Below are positions 24,478 through 32,050 of a stretch of 37,756 nt of DNA, piece by piece. The position numbers and the translations under genes were made by a program. The stretch is taken from assembly GCA_030654075.1 (NCBI GenBank), contig JAURYB010000180.1, positions 1 to 37,756 of the forward strand, in the 5' to 3' direction. The notes beneath the pieces were generated by a model. The model saw only the letters and a program-made list of their open reading frames with translations. It made no database searches and was not told the DNA's origin. Source of the DNA: Bacteroidales bacterium (GTDB lineage: Bacteria > Bacteroidota > Bacteroidia > Bacteroidales > UBA4417). Within the stretch, counting starts at the first letter, position 1; each line of letters starts with the position of its first letter.

Positions 24478-26115
24478 TTAAAGTTTTACCGAAATACTGT
24501 ACCCTTCGAAATGCACATTCAGGGTTTCACCGTCATGAAAATCACTCCGTAAAATGCTAACTACTTCGGGTTGAGTAACATCCAGCACATAATAACTATC
24601 AAGTACGCCTGATTTATTCATAATATTGTAATACAGGTATTCCTGTTTACCGGATGATTCAGTAGTAACACCTTTTACTGCTTTGAATTCCGGGTTTTGA
24701 GAAGCCCCATTTTTATCTGATAAATTCTTATTTACAACAATACGAATACTATCCTCATTTTCAACAACTGTAAATGTGGGCGTTGTTGAAACCTCATCCT
24801 TATTCAGAAAATGCCCGGCCTGCGGAATACCGAATCCATGGGCATAATCGAAATACGGATACAGGCTGCCTGATTTTTCTATCTCTTTAAAAAGCTGCAT
24901 GTTGGTTAATGAACGGTTAGTTTGCCATGCGCAGGCAGCAAAACCGGCTACCAAAGGCGACGCAAAGGAAGTACCTTGCGTTGAAGTGAGCCCCGCGGGA
25001 GCGGCGGCAATTACATGTCCATAAGCCGAAACATTAGGTTTCATTCGTTTATCGGAAGTTGGGCCATAGGAACTAAAAGAAGTATGATACCCTGTTTCAG
25101 GATCAATTCCGCCAATAGACAGCACACTATCAGCATCGGCTGGAGCTCCTACGTAATGCCATGAATCTGAGCCTTCGTTACCAGCCGCGTTTACCACAAG
25201 CATTCCTTTGCGCGCGGCAATATTGGCGGCACGGGTCACAAAAGATGTCTTTCCATCCATCTGCCAGTTAAAATACCGTTTGCCGGTGTAACCAAGCGAG
25301 CTGTTAATGATATCGGCTCCATTTTTATCCGCCCATTCGGCAGCGGCGAGCCAGTAAAGCTCTTCGGAATATTTCTCGGAGCTTTTTTCGGTTTTGGCAA
25401 GTAAAAACTCGGCGCCAGTTGCCAGGCCGATCTGGATATCACCAATTTTACCGGCTATACACGACCAAACCTGCGTTCCGTGGCCATTGCCATAATAAAC
25501 ATATTCGCCATTTTTCCTGTTCGTAAAATCATGAGTAGCAATCAAGCGGTTCTCATTGCGGATATGATCAAATGCAGGAACCTTGTCGGCATGATCGAAA
25601 CCAACATCCAGAATTGCTATCCTTAAACCTTTGCCATCAATTCCTGCTTTTTGCCAGGCATCAACACCCAGCGTTTTTAACTGGCCTTCGAGTATCTTAG
25701 CTTCATTCGTATTAACGGAAGTATCGTAGTCATCATACCCTGCCATATTCATTTCCGAAGGCTCAATCCATTCCACATTAAGCACATAGGGCAGTTGCCT
25801 AAGAGTGTTTATTTGTAAATCGTCAGCATCCACAGCCATAGCATTCAGCCAGCGGCTTTCAATAATTACTTCGTTAACCATTAGTGAAACTTCATTCATG
25901 TAAGCTTCGTTTACAGGCCAGTCGGAAGGATCATCAAGCGGAAGACCGTTATGGATACGGCGTTCGAGCGCCTTGGCATCAAAATAGGAATATGGATTGA
26001 ATTCGTTGTGTTGCTTATCTTTGAAGTAAACCATGCAGAGTTGCTGGGCTTCGGAAAGAAGTGGCAGCAGGAAAAGAAAACCTGATAAAAGGAATAAAAA
26101 TTTAGATTTAAGCAT
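24478..26115 (-). CDS. S8-family serine peptidase (subtilase), secreted
   Basis: This 545-residue peptidase has a signal peptide at 1-23 and a prodomain to about residue 140 (FNPYSYFDAKALERRIHNGL). The subtilisin core is complete: Asp170 in AILDVGFDHAD, His212 in GNGHGTQVW, oxyanion Asn313 in NAAGNEGSDSW and Ser383 in GTSFASPLVAG. A beta-rich C-terminal domain of about 90 residues follows (DKNGASQNPEF to VKL); it does not look like a T9SS sorting domain, so the export route beyond the periplasm is unclear. The promoter at 26141-26172 (TTTG, 20 bp, TATCTTCG) drives it together with the barrel protein. Its divergent neighbour is a possible regulator. Confidence 0.93.
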   Translation of the reverse strand: MLKSKFLFLLSGFLFLLPLLSEAQQLCMVYFKDKQHNEFNPYSYFDAKALERRIHNGLPLDDPSDWPVNEAYMNEVSLMVNEVIIESRWLNAMAVDADDLQINTLRQLPYVLNVEWIEPSEMNMAGYDDYDTSVNTNEAKILEGQLKTLGVDAWQKAGIDGKGLRIAILDVGFDHADKVPAFDHIRNENRLIATHDFTNRKNGEYVYYGNGHGTQVWSCIAGKIGDIQIGLATGAEFLLAKTEKSSEKYSEELYWLAAAEWADKNGADIINSSLGYTGKRYFNWQMDGKTSFVTRAANIAARKGMLVVNAAGNEGSDSWHYVGAPADADSVLSIGGIDPETGYHTSFSSYGPTSDKRMKPNVSAYGHVIAAAPAGLTSTQGTSFASPLVAGFAACAWQTNRSLTNMQLFKEIEKSGSLYPYFDYAHGFGIPQAGHFLNKDEVSTTPTFTVVENEDSIRIVVNKNLSDKNGASQNPEFKAVKGVTTESSGKQEYLYYNIMNKSGVLDSYYVLDVTQPEVVSILRSDFHDGETLNVHFEGYSISVKL

Positions 26116-26140
26116 ACATGACCTTTTTATTTTTTTAAAA

Positions 26141-26172
26141 CGAAGATAAACAAATTCTATTATCTTTACAAA
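26141..26172 (-). promoter_or_regulatory. Promoter of the subtilase operon (TTTG-N20-TATCTTCG)
   Basis: On the minus strand, TTTG at 26172-26169 and TATCTTCG at 26148-26141 are 20 bp apart. The -7 element differs from TAnnTTTG at one base (C for T). The plus strand carries TATCTTTA at 26161-26168, a candidate -7 element for the divergent gene at 26234, so the two promoters would overlap. Confidence 0.5.
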
Positions 26173-26233
26173 ACATACATCTTGCTCCTATAGAACTTAT
26201 CCTAACTGATACTAACTACCATATTAACATTTT

Positions 26234-27463
26234 ATGCCCAAGGGTGTTCAAAATACAAATCCGGAAATTTATGAAAGGCTGAAAGCAAAAGTTGCTCAAA
26301 CCTTAATCTTTTCACTGAACACCAATAAAAATTACGATCTTTTATCCAGTATTATCTTTGAACGGACAGGAGCCCTACTTAGCAATAGCACGCTCCGACG
26401 GGTATTTCAATATGATTCCAGAAATAATCCTACAAAAAGCACGCTGGATCTGATTTGTAAAAGCATTGGGCTTACAAATTGGGAAGAATTTGTCGAAAAA
26501 GAAGAAAGCCAGGACCATTCGGCTCTTACTCAGCTAATTTCTACTTTCAGGTTGCAGGGATTGCATGACCATGAACAGATAAAACAAATAATCACAAAGT
26601 ATAGCGATAACCCACATGTTTTCGACCTGCTGGAAACAATTGTCCAGATTGCCATAGAAAGGCGTGACATTATATTTCTGAAAGGAATATTTGACTTCCC
26701 TGATATATTTGTTAATAACAAATACACGTTAAATATTTTTTATTTTACGCACAACCTTGTTATCGGACTGAACCAATCAGGACTTATGCCTGAACTTGTT
26801 GAATGCTATGGTAAAAACCCAAAGTCGCAGGAATTCATAGTTGAATGGTATGTTGATGAAGACAACCTGAAAGGTTATTATTACGATTTGCTACAGGTGT
26901 ATCATCAACATAAAAGAACCCCCGAAGCGCTATTGTTTTATAATTGCCTGATGTACCAGCATGCCATCGAAAATAAACTGCCTACAAACCCCTGGGCAGA
27001 TTTCATCCGGGAATTTGATGAAACTCTACCAGTACACCATATACCTAACGGGCGAAGACTTGCCATACTCTTGCTTGAAGCTACCGAAGCACCCAGTTCC
27101 AGAACTGATATTGTGAACAAAATATTTAATTTTTATCGTACTTTAAGCGAGGATCAGAAGATAAATGTTGCGTTAATCATGGTAAAACTTCTATTTATTA
27201 ACCGTGAACATAAGCTGATTGAAACCATTTTATCACTTGCACCGGATATCCCAACAACTGATAAGAACATTAATGATCTGGTTAATATCAATCAACTCAA
27301 GATTTACAGGGCTTATTCCCTTTTTAATACAGGACAAAAAGAAAGTGCGGCAGAGAAAATCAAAGAGTTTAATCCGCTATTTGTAGATACCTTCACTCAT
27401 TACCACATTATGAATGATTTTGAGGTGATCTCGGGATTGATAATTAATCCGGAATCAGATTAA
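26234..27463 (+). CDS. Regulator-like protein with N-terminal HTH-like domain and helical repeats
   Basis: This 409-residue cytoplasmic protein has a region at about 35-95 (YDLLSSIIFERTGALLSNST, LRRVFQY, TKSTLDLICKSIGLTNWEEFVE). That region matches a pattern common in Bacteroidota proteins: a short basic helix set with S-x-x-T-L-x-R-V-F, then TLD-x-L-x-x-x-x-G-x-x-x-W-x-x-F, probably a DNA- or protein-binding module. The remaining 300 residues are helical and TPR-like (DHEQIKQIITKYSDNPHVFD, ALLFYNCLMYQHAIE). No enzyme motif is present. It is divergent from the subtilase operon and shares a 118-bp promoter region with it, which suggests but does not prove regulation of that operon. Confidence 0.75.
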   Translation: MPKGVQNTNPEIYERLKAKVAQTLIFSLNTNKNYDLLSSIIFERTGALLSNSTLRRVFQYDSRNNPTKSTLDLICKSIGLTNWEEFVEKEESQDHSALTQLISTFRLQGLHDHEQIKQIITKYSDNPHVFDLLETIVQIAIERRDIIFLKGIFDFPDIFVNNKYTLNIFYFTHNLVIGLNQSGLMPELVECYGKNPKSQEFIVEWYVDEDNLKGYYYDLLQVYHQHKRTPEALLFYNCLMYQHAIENKLPTNPWADFIREFDETLPVHHIPNGRRLAILLLEATEAPSSRTDIVNKIFNFYRTLSEDQKINVALIMVKLLFINREHKLIETILSLAPDIPTTDKNINDLVNINQLKIYRAYSLFNTGQKESAAEKIKEFNPLFVDTFTHYHIMNDFEVISGLIINPESD

Positions 27464-27550
27464 CCTGGAAACGAGACATATTGCAGGAGTTAAAAACCTC
27501 AAATTCCAAGTCTTAGCATTACTTAATTCTGAATACACAAATCCATTGAA

Positions 27551-28399
27551 ATGTACTACCTCTTTGCATCTGTTATCCTGTATTCATTCAACAATGTACT
27601 CTGGAAATTTTTCGTAAAAAACGAACATCCACTGCATCTGATCAGCCGGAGAGCTGTGTTTACGGTTCTGATAGCCTTTGCAGCTGTATGGTATACAGGA
27701 GTTGATGTAGGCGCGTATCTTCACAATCCGAAAGCATTGTATGTTTTTGCAGGATCGATACTGGGCGTGGCAGGGCTTGTTCTGATGGTAACTTTCCTGA
27801 AAACCGGCAGCCTGGTGCGAATGGGATATTATTCGTTAGTCGGAACCTTTCTTGCTGCCGCTTACACGTATATGTTCAGGGAAGCACCTGTAACCGGCAA
27901 AACATTAATTGGAGCCGCAATTATTATCACTGGCTACCTGGTTTTTCTGCTGGATGAAAAACGCCGGGTGAAAACTGAACCGGCAATTCTCAGCCAGCAT
28001 TTGCTTCTGATTGGCATGACCCTTTGTTTTGCCACCTCGATGCTGATACAGTGGGAACAACTTAAAGTACTGCCGCCCTTGGCTATAATTACAACACAAG
28101 AAGTAGTGGTACTGACTATCACTTTAATTGCTTCGATATTTATAAAACCCGTAATCGAAAAGGTAAGCGGAGGCATTACGCTCAGGAATACCGCGATTAT
28201 GGCTGCTGTGATTTTTGCGGGGATTTTTACCGGAACCCTTGGACTTAAAACCGCTGATCCTTTCCTGGCTTCGCTCACCGGCATGATGTCGCCGGTACTG
28301 ACAGTTTTTGGGGGCAGCCTGGTGTTTAAGGATAAGCTCAGGCCGGTACACTATATTACCCTGACTTTGATGGTAGCGGGTGGGGTGGTGCTGGGGTAG
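27551..28399 (+). CDS. DMT-superfamily (EamA-like) transporter
   Basis: This 282-residue inner-membrane protein has about ten hydrophobic segments in two similar halves, typical of EamA/DMT exporters. The N-half begins YYLFASVILYSFNNVLWKFF. A central charged loop (LLDEKRRVKTEPAILS) separates the second half, and the last helix ends PVHYITLTLMVAGGVVLG. The second half includes the family-like GGSLVFKDKLRPVHYI block. Substrates in this superfamily range from amino acids to nucleotide sugars, so none can be named here. It follows the regulator-like gene by 87 bp on the same strand. Confidence 0.88.
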   Translation: MYYLFASVILYSFNNVLWKFFVKNEHPLHLISRRAVFTVLIAFAAVWYTGVDVGAYLHNPKALYVFAGSILGVAGLVLMVTFLKTGSLVRMGYYSLVGTFLAAAYTYMFREAPVTGKTLIGAAIIITGYLVFLLDEKRRVKTEPAILSQHLLLIGMTLCFATSMLIQWEQLKVLPPLAIITTQEVVVLTITLIASIFIKPVIEKVSGGITLRNTAIMAAVIFAGIFTGTLGLKTADPFLASLTGMMSPVLTVFGGSLVFKDKLRPVHYITLTLMVAGGVVLG

Positions 28400-28670
28400 C
28401 AGTTGGTGTAACTTATTAGCCAACCAAGCTGGCTTAAACCTGCTTCGTGTAATGTTGATTCAATTTATACTTGGTCGGATGCAGTTTAAAGTTGTTGGGA
28501 ACGCTTAAAAATAGGCTACATATTATTTTGATGTGCTGGAACAAATTGTGAGGTACAAGATTTTAAACAAATGTAGATCTTTTGTATTGATAAGATTCTT
28601 CAAAATGGCAATTACCCATTTACTTCCCACTTTTCATTTTAAAAGTGATCCTAATTAATTCGCAGCAATC

Positions 28671-29312
28671 TTACTTCAGAATTCCCTTCTCAAAGAACGA
28701 AGTCACATCCCTTCCATCGGTAATCTGAATTCCCCGGATTCCAAGTAGTTCGGCTGCCTCAATATTGGCTAATGAATCGTCAAAAAAAACAGTTTCCTGC
28801 GCGTCCAGATTGGCATGTTCAAGTACATAGGTATAAATCCCAGCGTCCGGTTTATGTATCCCGATTTCGTGCGAAACAAAAACCCGGTCAAATAAATCTA
28901 CAAGGTTAAAGCCATATATTTCGAGGAACTCACGTGTGTAATGATCGAAATGGGTACTGTTAGTATTTGACAACATGAATACTTTGTAGTTATTTCTTAA
29001 CTCCTGCAGCAACTTTACCCTGTGCGGAGGAATATCCAGAATAAGTTTGTTCCAGATCCGGTCAATTTCGGAGTCGCCGGGATTACGGTTCAGTATTTTG
29101 CGTAAATCGCTCCTGAATTGAGCCGGATTCAGGCGTCCGGTATCAAATTTTTCGAATATCTGCTCGCTCGCAAGCTTCGAAATCAGCTCTCCCTGGCTTA
29201 TGCCACTTAATTTTTCAAGTTCGAGTAAGGATAGTAATGGATTGATATTCAGCAATACACCTCCTAAATCGAAGATAATATTCTTTATTTTTGAGGTTTG
29301 AATAGCGGGCAT
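28671..29312 (-). CDS. HAD-superfamily (subfamily IA) hydrolase
   Basis: This 213-residue phosphatase-type enzyme has motif I IIFDLGGVLL at residues 12-21 (nucleophile Asp15, with Gly at the usual second-Asp position, as in the YihX alpha-glucose-1-phosphatase group). A helical cap follows, then motif II MLSNTNSTH, motif III Lys in HKPD and motif IV VFFDDSLANIEAA. The substrate is unknown, probably a small sugar phosphate. The open frame extends to 29351, but that stretch overlaps the tRNA promoter region; an ATG at 29312 preceded by an A-rich leader and followed by PAIQTSKIKN fits better. It is divergent from the tRNA gene. Confidence 0.88.
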   Translation of the reverse strand: MPAIQTSKIKNIIFDLGGVLLNINPLLSLLELEKLSGISQGELISKLASEQIFEKFDTGRLNPAQFRSDLRKILNRNPGDSEIDRIWNKLILDIPPHRVKLLQELRNNYKVFMLSNTNSTHFDHYTREFLEIYGFNLVDLFDRVFVSHEIGIHKPDAGIYTYVLEHANLDAQETVFFDDSLANIEAAELLGIRGIQITDGRDVTSFFEKGILK

Positions 29313-29356
29313 AAAAAAAAATTTAAAAACTAGCTTTAGATTTGACTGCAAAAGTG

Positions 29357-29364
29357 TAAATTTG
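29357..29364 (+). promoter_or_regulatory. -7 promoter element (TAAATTTG) for the tRNA
   Basis: TAAATTTG fits TAnnTTTG; a TTTA at 29335-29338, 18 bp upstream, may be a weak -33 element. Transcription would begin about 30 nt before the tRNA. Confidence 0.5.
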
Positions 29365-29403
29365 CACCCGTAATTGCAAGTTTAACAAAACTTTTAATTC
29401 AAA

Positions 29404-29477
29404 GGGCCTATAGCTCAGATGGTTAGAGCAACTGACTCATAATCAGTAGGTCCCTGGTTCAAGTCCAGGTGGGCCCA
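29404..29477 (+). tRNA. tRNA with CAU anticodon (probably tRNA-Ile2)
   Basis: A 74-nt cloverleaf without encoded CCA: acceptor GGGCCTA/TGGGCCC, D arm GCTC..GAGC, anticodon stem ACTGA/TCAGT around CTCATAA (anticodon CAT), T arm CCTGG-TTCAAGT-CCAGG and discriminator A. CAU occurs in Met and in lysidine-modified Ile tRNAs. The C4-G69 and C5-G68 acceptor pairs are those recognised by TilS in E. coli, which favours Ile2, but elongator Met cannot be excluded. Its terminator is at 29487. Confidence 0.88.
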
Positions 29478-29486
29478 CAATACTTG

Positions 29487-29518
29487 AAGGCTGACTTTAA
29501 AATAAGTCAGCCTTTTTT
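29487..29518 (+). terminator. Terminator of the tRNA gene
   Basis: The stem AAGGCTGACTT / AAGTCAGCCTT (11 bp, loop TAAAAT-like) is followed by TTTT, ten bases after the tRNA end. Confidence 0.9.
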
Positions 29519-29550
29519 CGTTTTACTAAACAAGAGGAATAGTCAAAAAT

Positions 29551-29601
29551 AGGATACAAAAAAAGCGAAAGGATACTTTCGCTTTTTTTTGTGTGTATCC
29601 T
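29551..29601. terminator. Hairpin terminator after hicA
   Basis: Outer arms AGGATAC/GTATCCT and inner stem AAAAGCGAAAG/CTTTCGCTTTT form a long hairpin with A and T runs. It lies 18 bp after the hicA stop on the minus strand and can also act in the plus direction. Confidence 0.75.
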
Positions 29602-29619
29602 GCCGTTGGGCTGATATCG

Positions 29620-29805
29620 TTATATTGTTGGGATGCCTAATTGTTTACATATCATTTTACAATATTTATTGTCTAGTTCGGTGTGCCTTCCAACTGCTGT
29701 TACCTGCAAGTTTTTTGAATTAATATAAATATCGTGATTAGCACCGTTACGGTATAAAATACAGCCGTTATTCTTTAAATGGGCTATAAGTTGGCCTCTT
29801 TTCAT
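29620..29805 (-). CDS. hicA: HicA-family mRNA interferase toxin
   Basis: This 61-residue protein (MKRGQLIAHLKNNGCILYRN) fits the HicA/YcfA-like double-stranded-RNA-binding fold: first helix, G-C-x-L-x-R strand, catalytic His24 in NGANHDIYIN, then VGRHTELD and a last helix CKQLGI. HicA cleaves mRNA during stress and is neutralised by HicB. It lies on the same strand as hicB (29976-30200), in hicB-first order, but a 170-bp gap holding palindromic repeat DNA separates the two; normally they overlap or nearly touch. Coupled expression may therefore be disturbed. Confidence 0.85.
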   Translation of the reverse strand: MKRGQLIAHLKNNGCILYRNGANHDIYINSKNLQVTAVGRHTELDNKYCKMICKQLGIPTI

Positions 29806-29810
29806 CTGTT

Positions 29811-29962
29811 TAATTTATTAATGCATCGCTGGTTATCAGCGGTATTAATGCTTGCTTCGCAGGTGTTTTTAAAGGCCAGATGCCTGTCTTGTCGGCAGAC
29901 AGGGAATACGCCATACTATCATTTTTCCTGCCTGCAGCAGGCAGGGGTTGGTGAGGAAATTT
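29811..29962 (-). repeat. Palindromic insert between hicB and hicA
   Basis: Holds a 7-bp-stem palindrome at 29883-29903 (CCTGTCT..AGACAGG) and a near-perfect 19-bp palindrome at 29927-29945 (CCTGCCTGC-A-GCAGGCAGG). Read on the minus strand it follows the same order as 30578-30675: TCACCAACC, ATGATAGTATG, GCGTATTCCCTGTCTG, then GGCAT and CTTTAAAAA. It is an inverted, degenerate copy of the unit repeated at 30488-30675. Confidence 0.65.
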
Positions 29963-29975
29963 CCCCATGGCTATT

Positions 29976-30200
29976 TCACGCTAATTCAATTTTTCTCCTG
30001 ATTGTTTTTTTTCCTGCAAATCCTTTTAAGGTTAATTCCTTCTTAGCTTCAAAAACCATTTTCAAAGCATCTGATAAATTGGCTTTTAATTCTTCAATAG
30101 TTTTACCCTGGCTAATTGCTTCTGGTACCTCTTCAACTTGCCCAACATAAAAACCGTTTTCGCCTTTTTCGATTAATGCAGTAAAATGAAACTTTTTCAT
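29976..30200 (-). CDS. hicB: HicB-family antitoxin
   Basis: This 74-residue protein starts MKKFHFTALIEKGENGFYVG and follows the HicB (UPF0150) ferredoxin-like pattern: an IEKGENGFYVGQVEEVP strand-turn, then SQGKTIEELKANLSDALKMVFEAKKE. It would bind and inhibit HicA. There is no obvious DNA-binding C-terminal helix-turn-helix, as in the short HicB type. The promoter at 30217-30250 lies directly upstream, so transcription runs hicB then hicA. Confidence 0.85.
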   Translation of the reverse strand: MKKFHFTALIEKGENGFYVGQVEEVPEAISQGKTIEELKANLSDALKMVFEAKKELTLKGFAGKKTIRRKIELA

Positions 30201-30216
30201 GTTCTTTAATTTTATA

Positions 30217-30250
30217 CAAAATTACTTATTAAAATGAAATTAGATGCAAA
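30217..30250 (-). promoter_or_regulatory. hicB promoter (TTTG-N22-TAATTTTG)
   Basis: On the minus strand TTTG (30250-30247) and TAATTTTG (30224-30217) are 22 bp apart, within the normal range, and lie 17 bp before the ATG at 30200. Confidence 0.6.
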
Positions 30251-30386
30251 TATTAATTTTGAGAATATTCCAAAACTTCAATTGCTTCTTTTTTTTGTTC
30301 AGTTATGGTTCTCATGCAGTTAAAAATGTTTTTTGCGGTCATGGCCCGTTAAGTACATTTGTGTATATACTGCCACGCCCCGGTAG

Positions 30387-30782
30387 GCGCGCGTCTTATT
30401 TTCTGAAGCGTGCCGGGCAATAGAATTAGATGAATTAGCCATGAGAACTAAGCGCAGCGCCCTCACGAGCGTAGCGAGTAAAATATTCTCACCAACCGGG
30501 AATGATATTATGGCGTATTTCATGTGACCTTTAAAAATCAAATTAATAACACATGAAATAGCCATGATTGAATAAATCACCAACCAAAGATGATAGTATG
30601 ATCAATCTGGCGTATTCCCTGTCTGCAGACAAGGCAGGCATGCGACCCGTAAAAATCAAATAATAACGCATGAAACTTTTACTAATTACATTTTGAAGTT
30701 TGCCTTGATTTGGTTTAATCTTCTTTTGACGTTAGCTAAGGAAGGAATTTGGTCGCACGCTTCAGAAAATAGAACGTGCGCG
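30387..30782. repeat. Degenerate repeat zone upstream of hicB
   Basis: Two direct copies of a unit beginning TCACCAACC and ending TAACRCATGAAA lie at about 30490-30547 and 30578-30675; an inverted copy sits between hicB and hicA. Separately, GCACGCTTCAGAAAATA at 30755-30771 recurs in inverted orientation at 30396-30412, both next to CGCGC or GTGCGC runs. The 88-residue open frame at 30320-30583 lies across these repeats and is not credible. Together with the promoter this fills the 665-bp gap 30201-30865. Confidence 0.6.
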
Positions 30783-30865
30783 AATATGGGAGGCTTTCAC
30801 TTCTTGAATATTAAATCCTAAAGGCAATTCTTGTAACTGATAAAGCTGTTAGCTGCTGGAAATTA

Positions 30866-31555
30866 TCATTTAAATAACGAAATTGACACTAAGAAGTTAG
30901 GATGAGAATATTCAAAAGAACCTGTCTCGTAAAAATATCTTGACATCTCCAGGCTATTCCCAACTGAATTTTTATCTGCTGAAATTACAGCCCAATTTCC
31001 ATTATCCCGAAGTAAAGTTGTTTTAGTTTGAAGTATTAATGCATTTATCTTTTCAAGATTTAATGAATTATGGTTTTCAACAATAAACTCATCAGTCATA
31101 GCCATTAGCGCTTCTTTATTGTTTGGTTGTATTCCTCTATACTTGGCTTCTTTTGTGATGAAATTAGGATTAGCGCAAATTATTTGTTCTTCAGTTGTAA
31201 GCCTGGTTAATAATGTCTGAATATTTTCACAATTCATATTATTTTTCAAATAACCATAGGCTAAATTCTCGTCTTCATTAATAATTGATATTGAGTCTAA
31301 CTCATTATTCTTCTCAATAATATATTTGAGGTATTCTTTTGATACTTCATTTGAAAATTTAAGTGTTATGCAGAGAGTGCTATAATCAAGAAATATTTTT
31401 TCAGCGTTAAAAGTATAGTAAAAACAAGTTGAATCTTTTTCGCAATTCAAGTCATAATTCAAATCTCTTTCTTTAAGCGGTTCTTCACTTTTGGTGCATG
31501 ATGATACTAATAACAATAGGGAATATACAGCTGTTAACCAAACAATATTCTTCAT
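30866..31555 (-). CDS. Stand-alone subtilase prodomain-like lipoprotein
   Basis: This 229-residue lipoprotein has signal MKNIVWLTAVYSLLLLVSSC with lipobox Cys20. Residues of about 45-65 (CFYYTFNAEKIFLDYSTLCI) and the C-terminus (NSLEMSRYFYETGSFEYSHP followed by NFL) match both ends of the roughly 210-residue prodomain of Bacteroidota S8 peptidases (pattern A-x-x-F-Y-E-T-G-x-F-x-x-A-x-P-x-F/L). Yet the protein stops right after the prodomain end and no catalytic Asp-His-Ser part follows on either strand. It is either the surviving half of a decayed peptidase or a free-standing I9-like inhibitor or chaperone. It lies in a GC-poor stretch next to the repeat zone. Confidence 0.75.
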   Translation of the reverse strand: MKNIVWLTAVYSLLLLVSSCTKSEEPLKERDLNYDLNCEKDSTCFYYTFNAEKIFLDYSTLCITLKFSNEVSKEYLKYIIEKNNELDSISIINEDENLAYGYLKNNMNCENIQTLLTRLTTEEQIICANPNFITKEAKYRGIQPNNKEALMAMTDEFIVENHNSLNLEKINALILQTKTTLLRDNGNWAVISADKNSVGNSLEMSRYFYETGSFEYSHPNFLVSISLFK

Positions 31556-32050
31556 GATATTGACTGTTTATGATTCTGTTTAATGTATAATTTGAGAATT
31601 AGATTTCGTCATTTGTTCATGACCAACTTTTCTGCATTCAGAATCCCTTTGTCAAAACTGTGAATAACAAATCGAATAAAAGAAGAAAATCACAGTTTAA
31701 AGGGTTTAGAAATATAACCTATCAATAAACTTGTTGTAAATATACACAAAATATCCTTATTTTCTGCCTGGATCTTTCATTTTATTATTAAAATGCAATG
31801 GAATACTTAACTGATTTTCTCATTTCAAAAAATTGATATCATGTGTTTTATACTTATATTTTGTTTTCATGTCTGCCGGTAATTTCTTAACTATTGCATT
31901 GATTCTTCTCTTCTTAGAACCAGCAAAATTAAAGCGCTAATCCCCGACGGCCAGCCATTTTTTGATTTTTCCATCCAACAGTACTCCCCCCCCCTGAACT
32001 TATACCCACCCATTATTGTTTAATTTTGTCCTACCTACAAATTAAAAGTT
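31556..32050. other. Intergenic region with a C9 run
   Basis: A 495-bp stretch with no gene. It carries a homopolymer of nine C at 31986-31994 directly upstream of the promoter element at 32021-32028. Confidence 0.6.
32021..32028 (+). promoter_or_regulatory. -7 promoter element (TAATTTTG) for the hydrolase gene
   Basis: TAATTTTG fits TAnnTTTG and lies 23 bp before the ATG at 32051. The expected -33 position falls just after the C9 run, with no good TTTG there. Confidence 0.5.

Noticed and set aside
30320..30583. 87-residue minus-strand open frame
   Set aside because: Crosses the repeat units upstream of hicB; its residues reflect repeat DNA and no domain is visible.
29404..30865. Integrative island inserted at the tRNA gene
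   Set aside because: No integrase gene and no second copy of the tRNA 3' end was found in the window; the repeats and hicBA alone do not show an integrated element.
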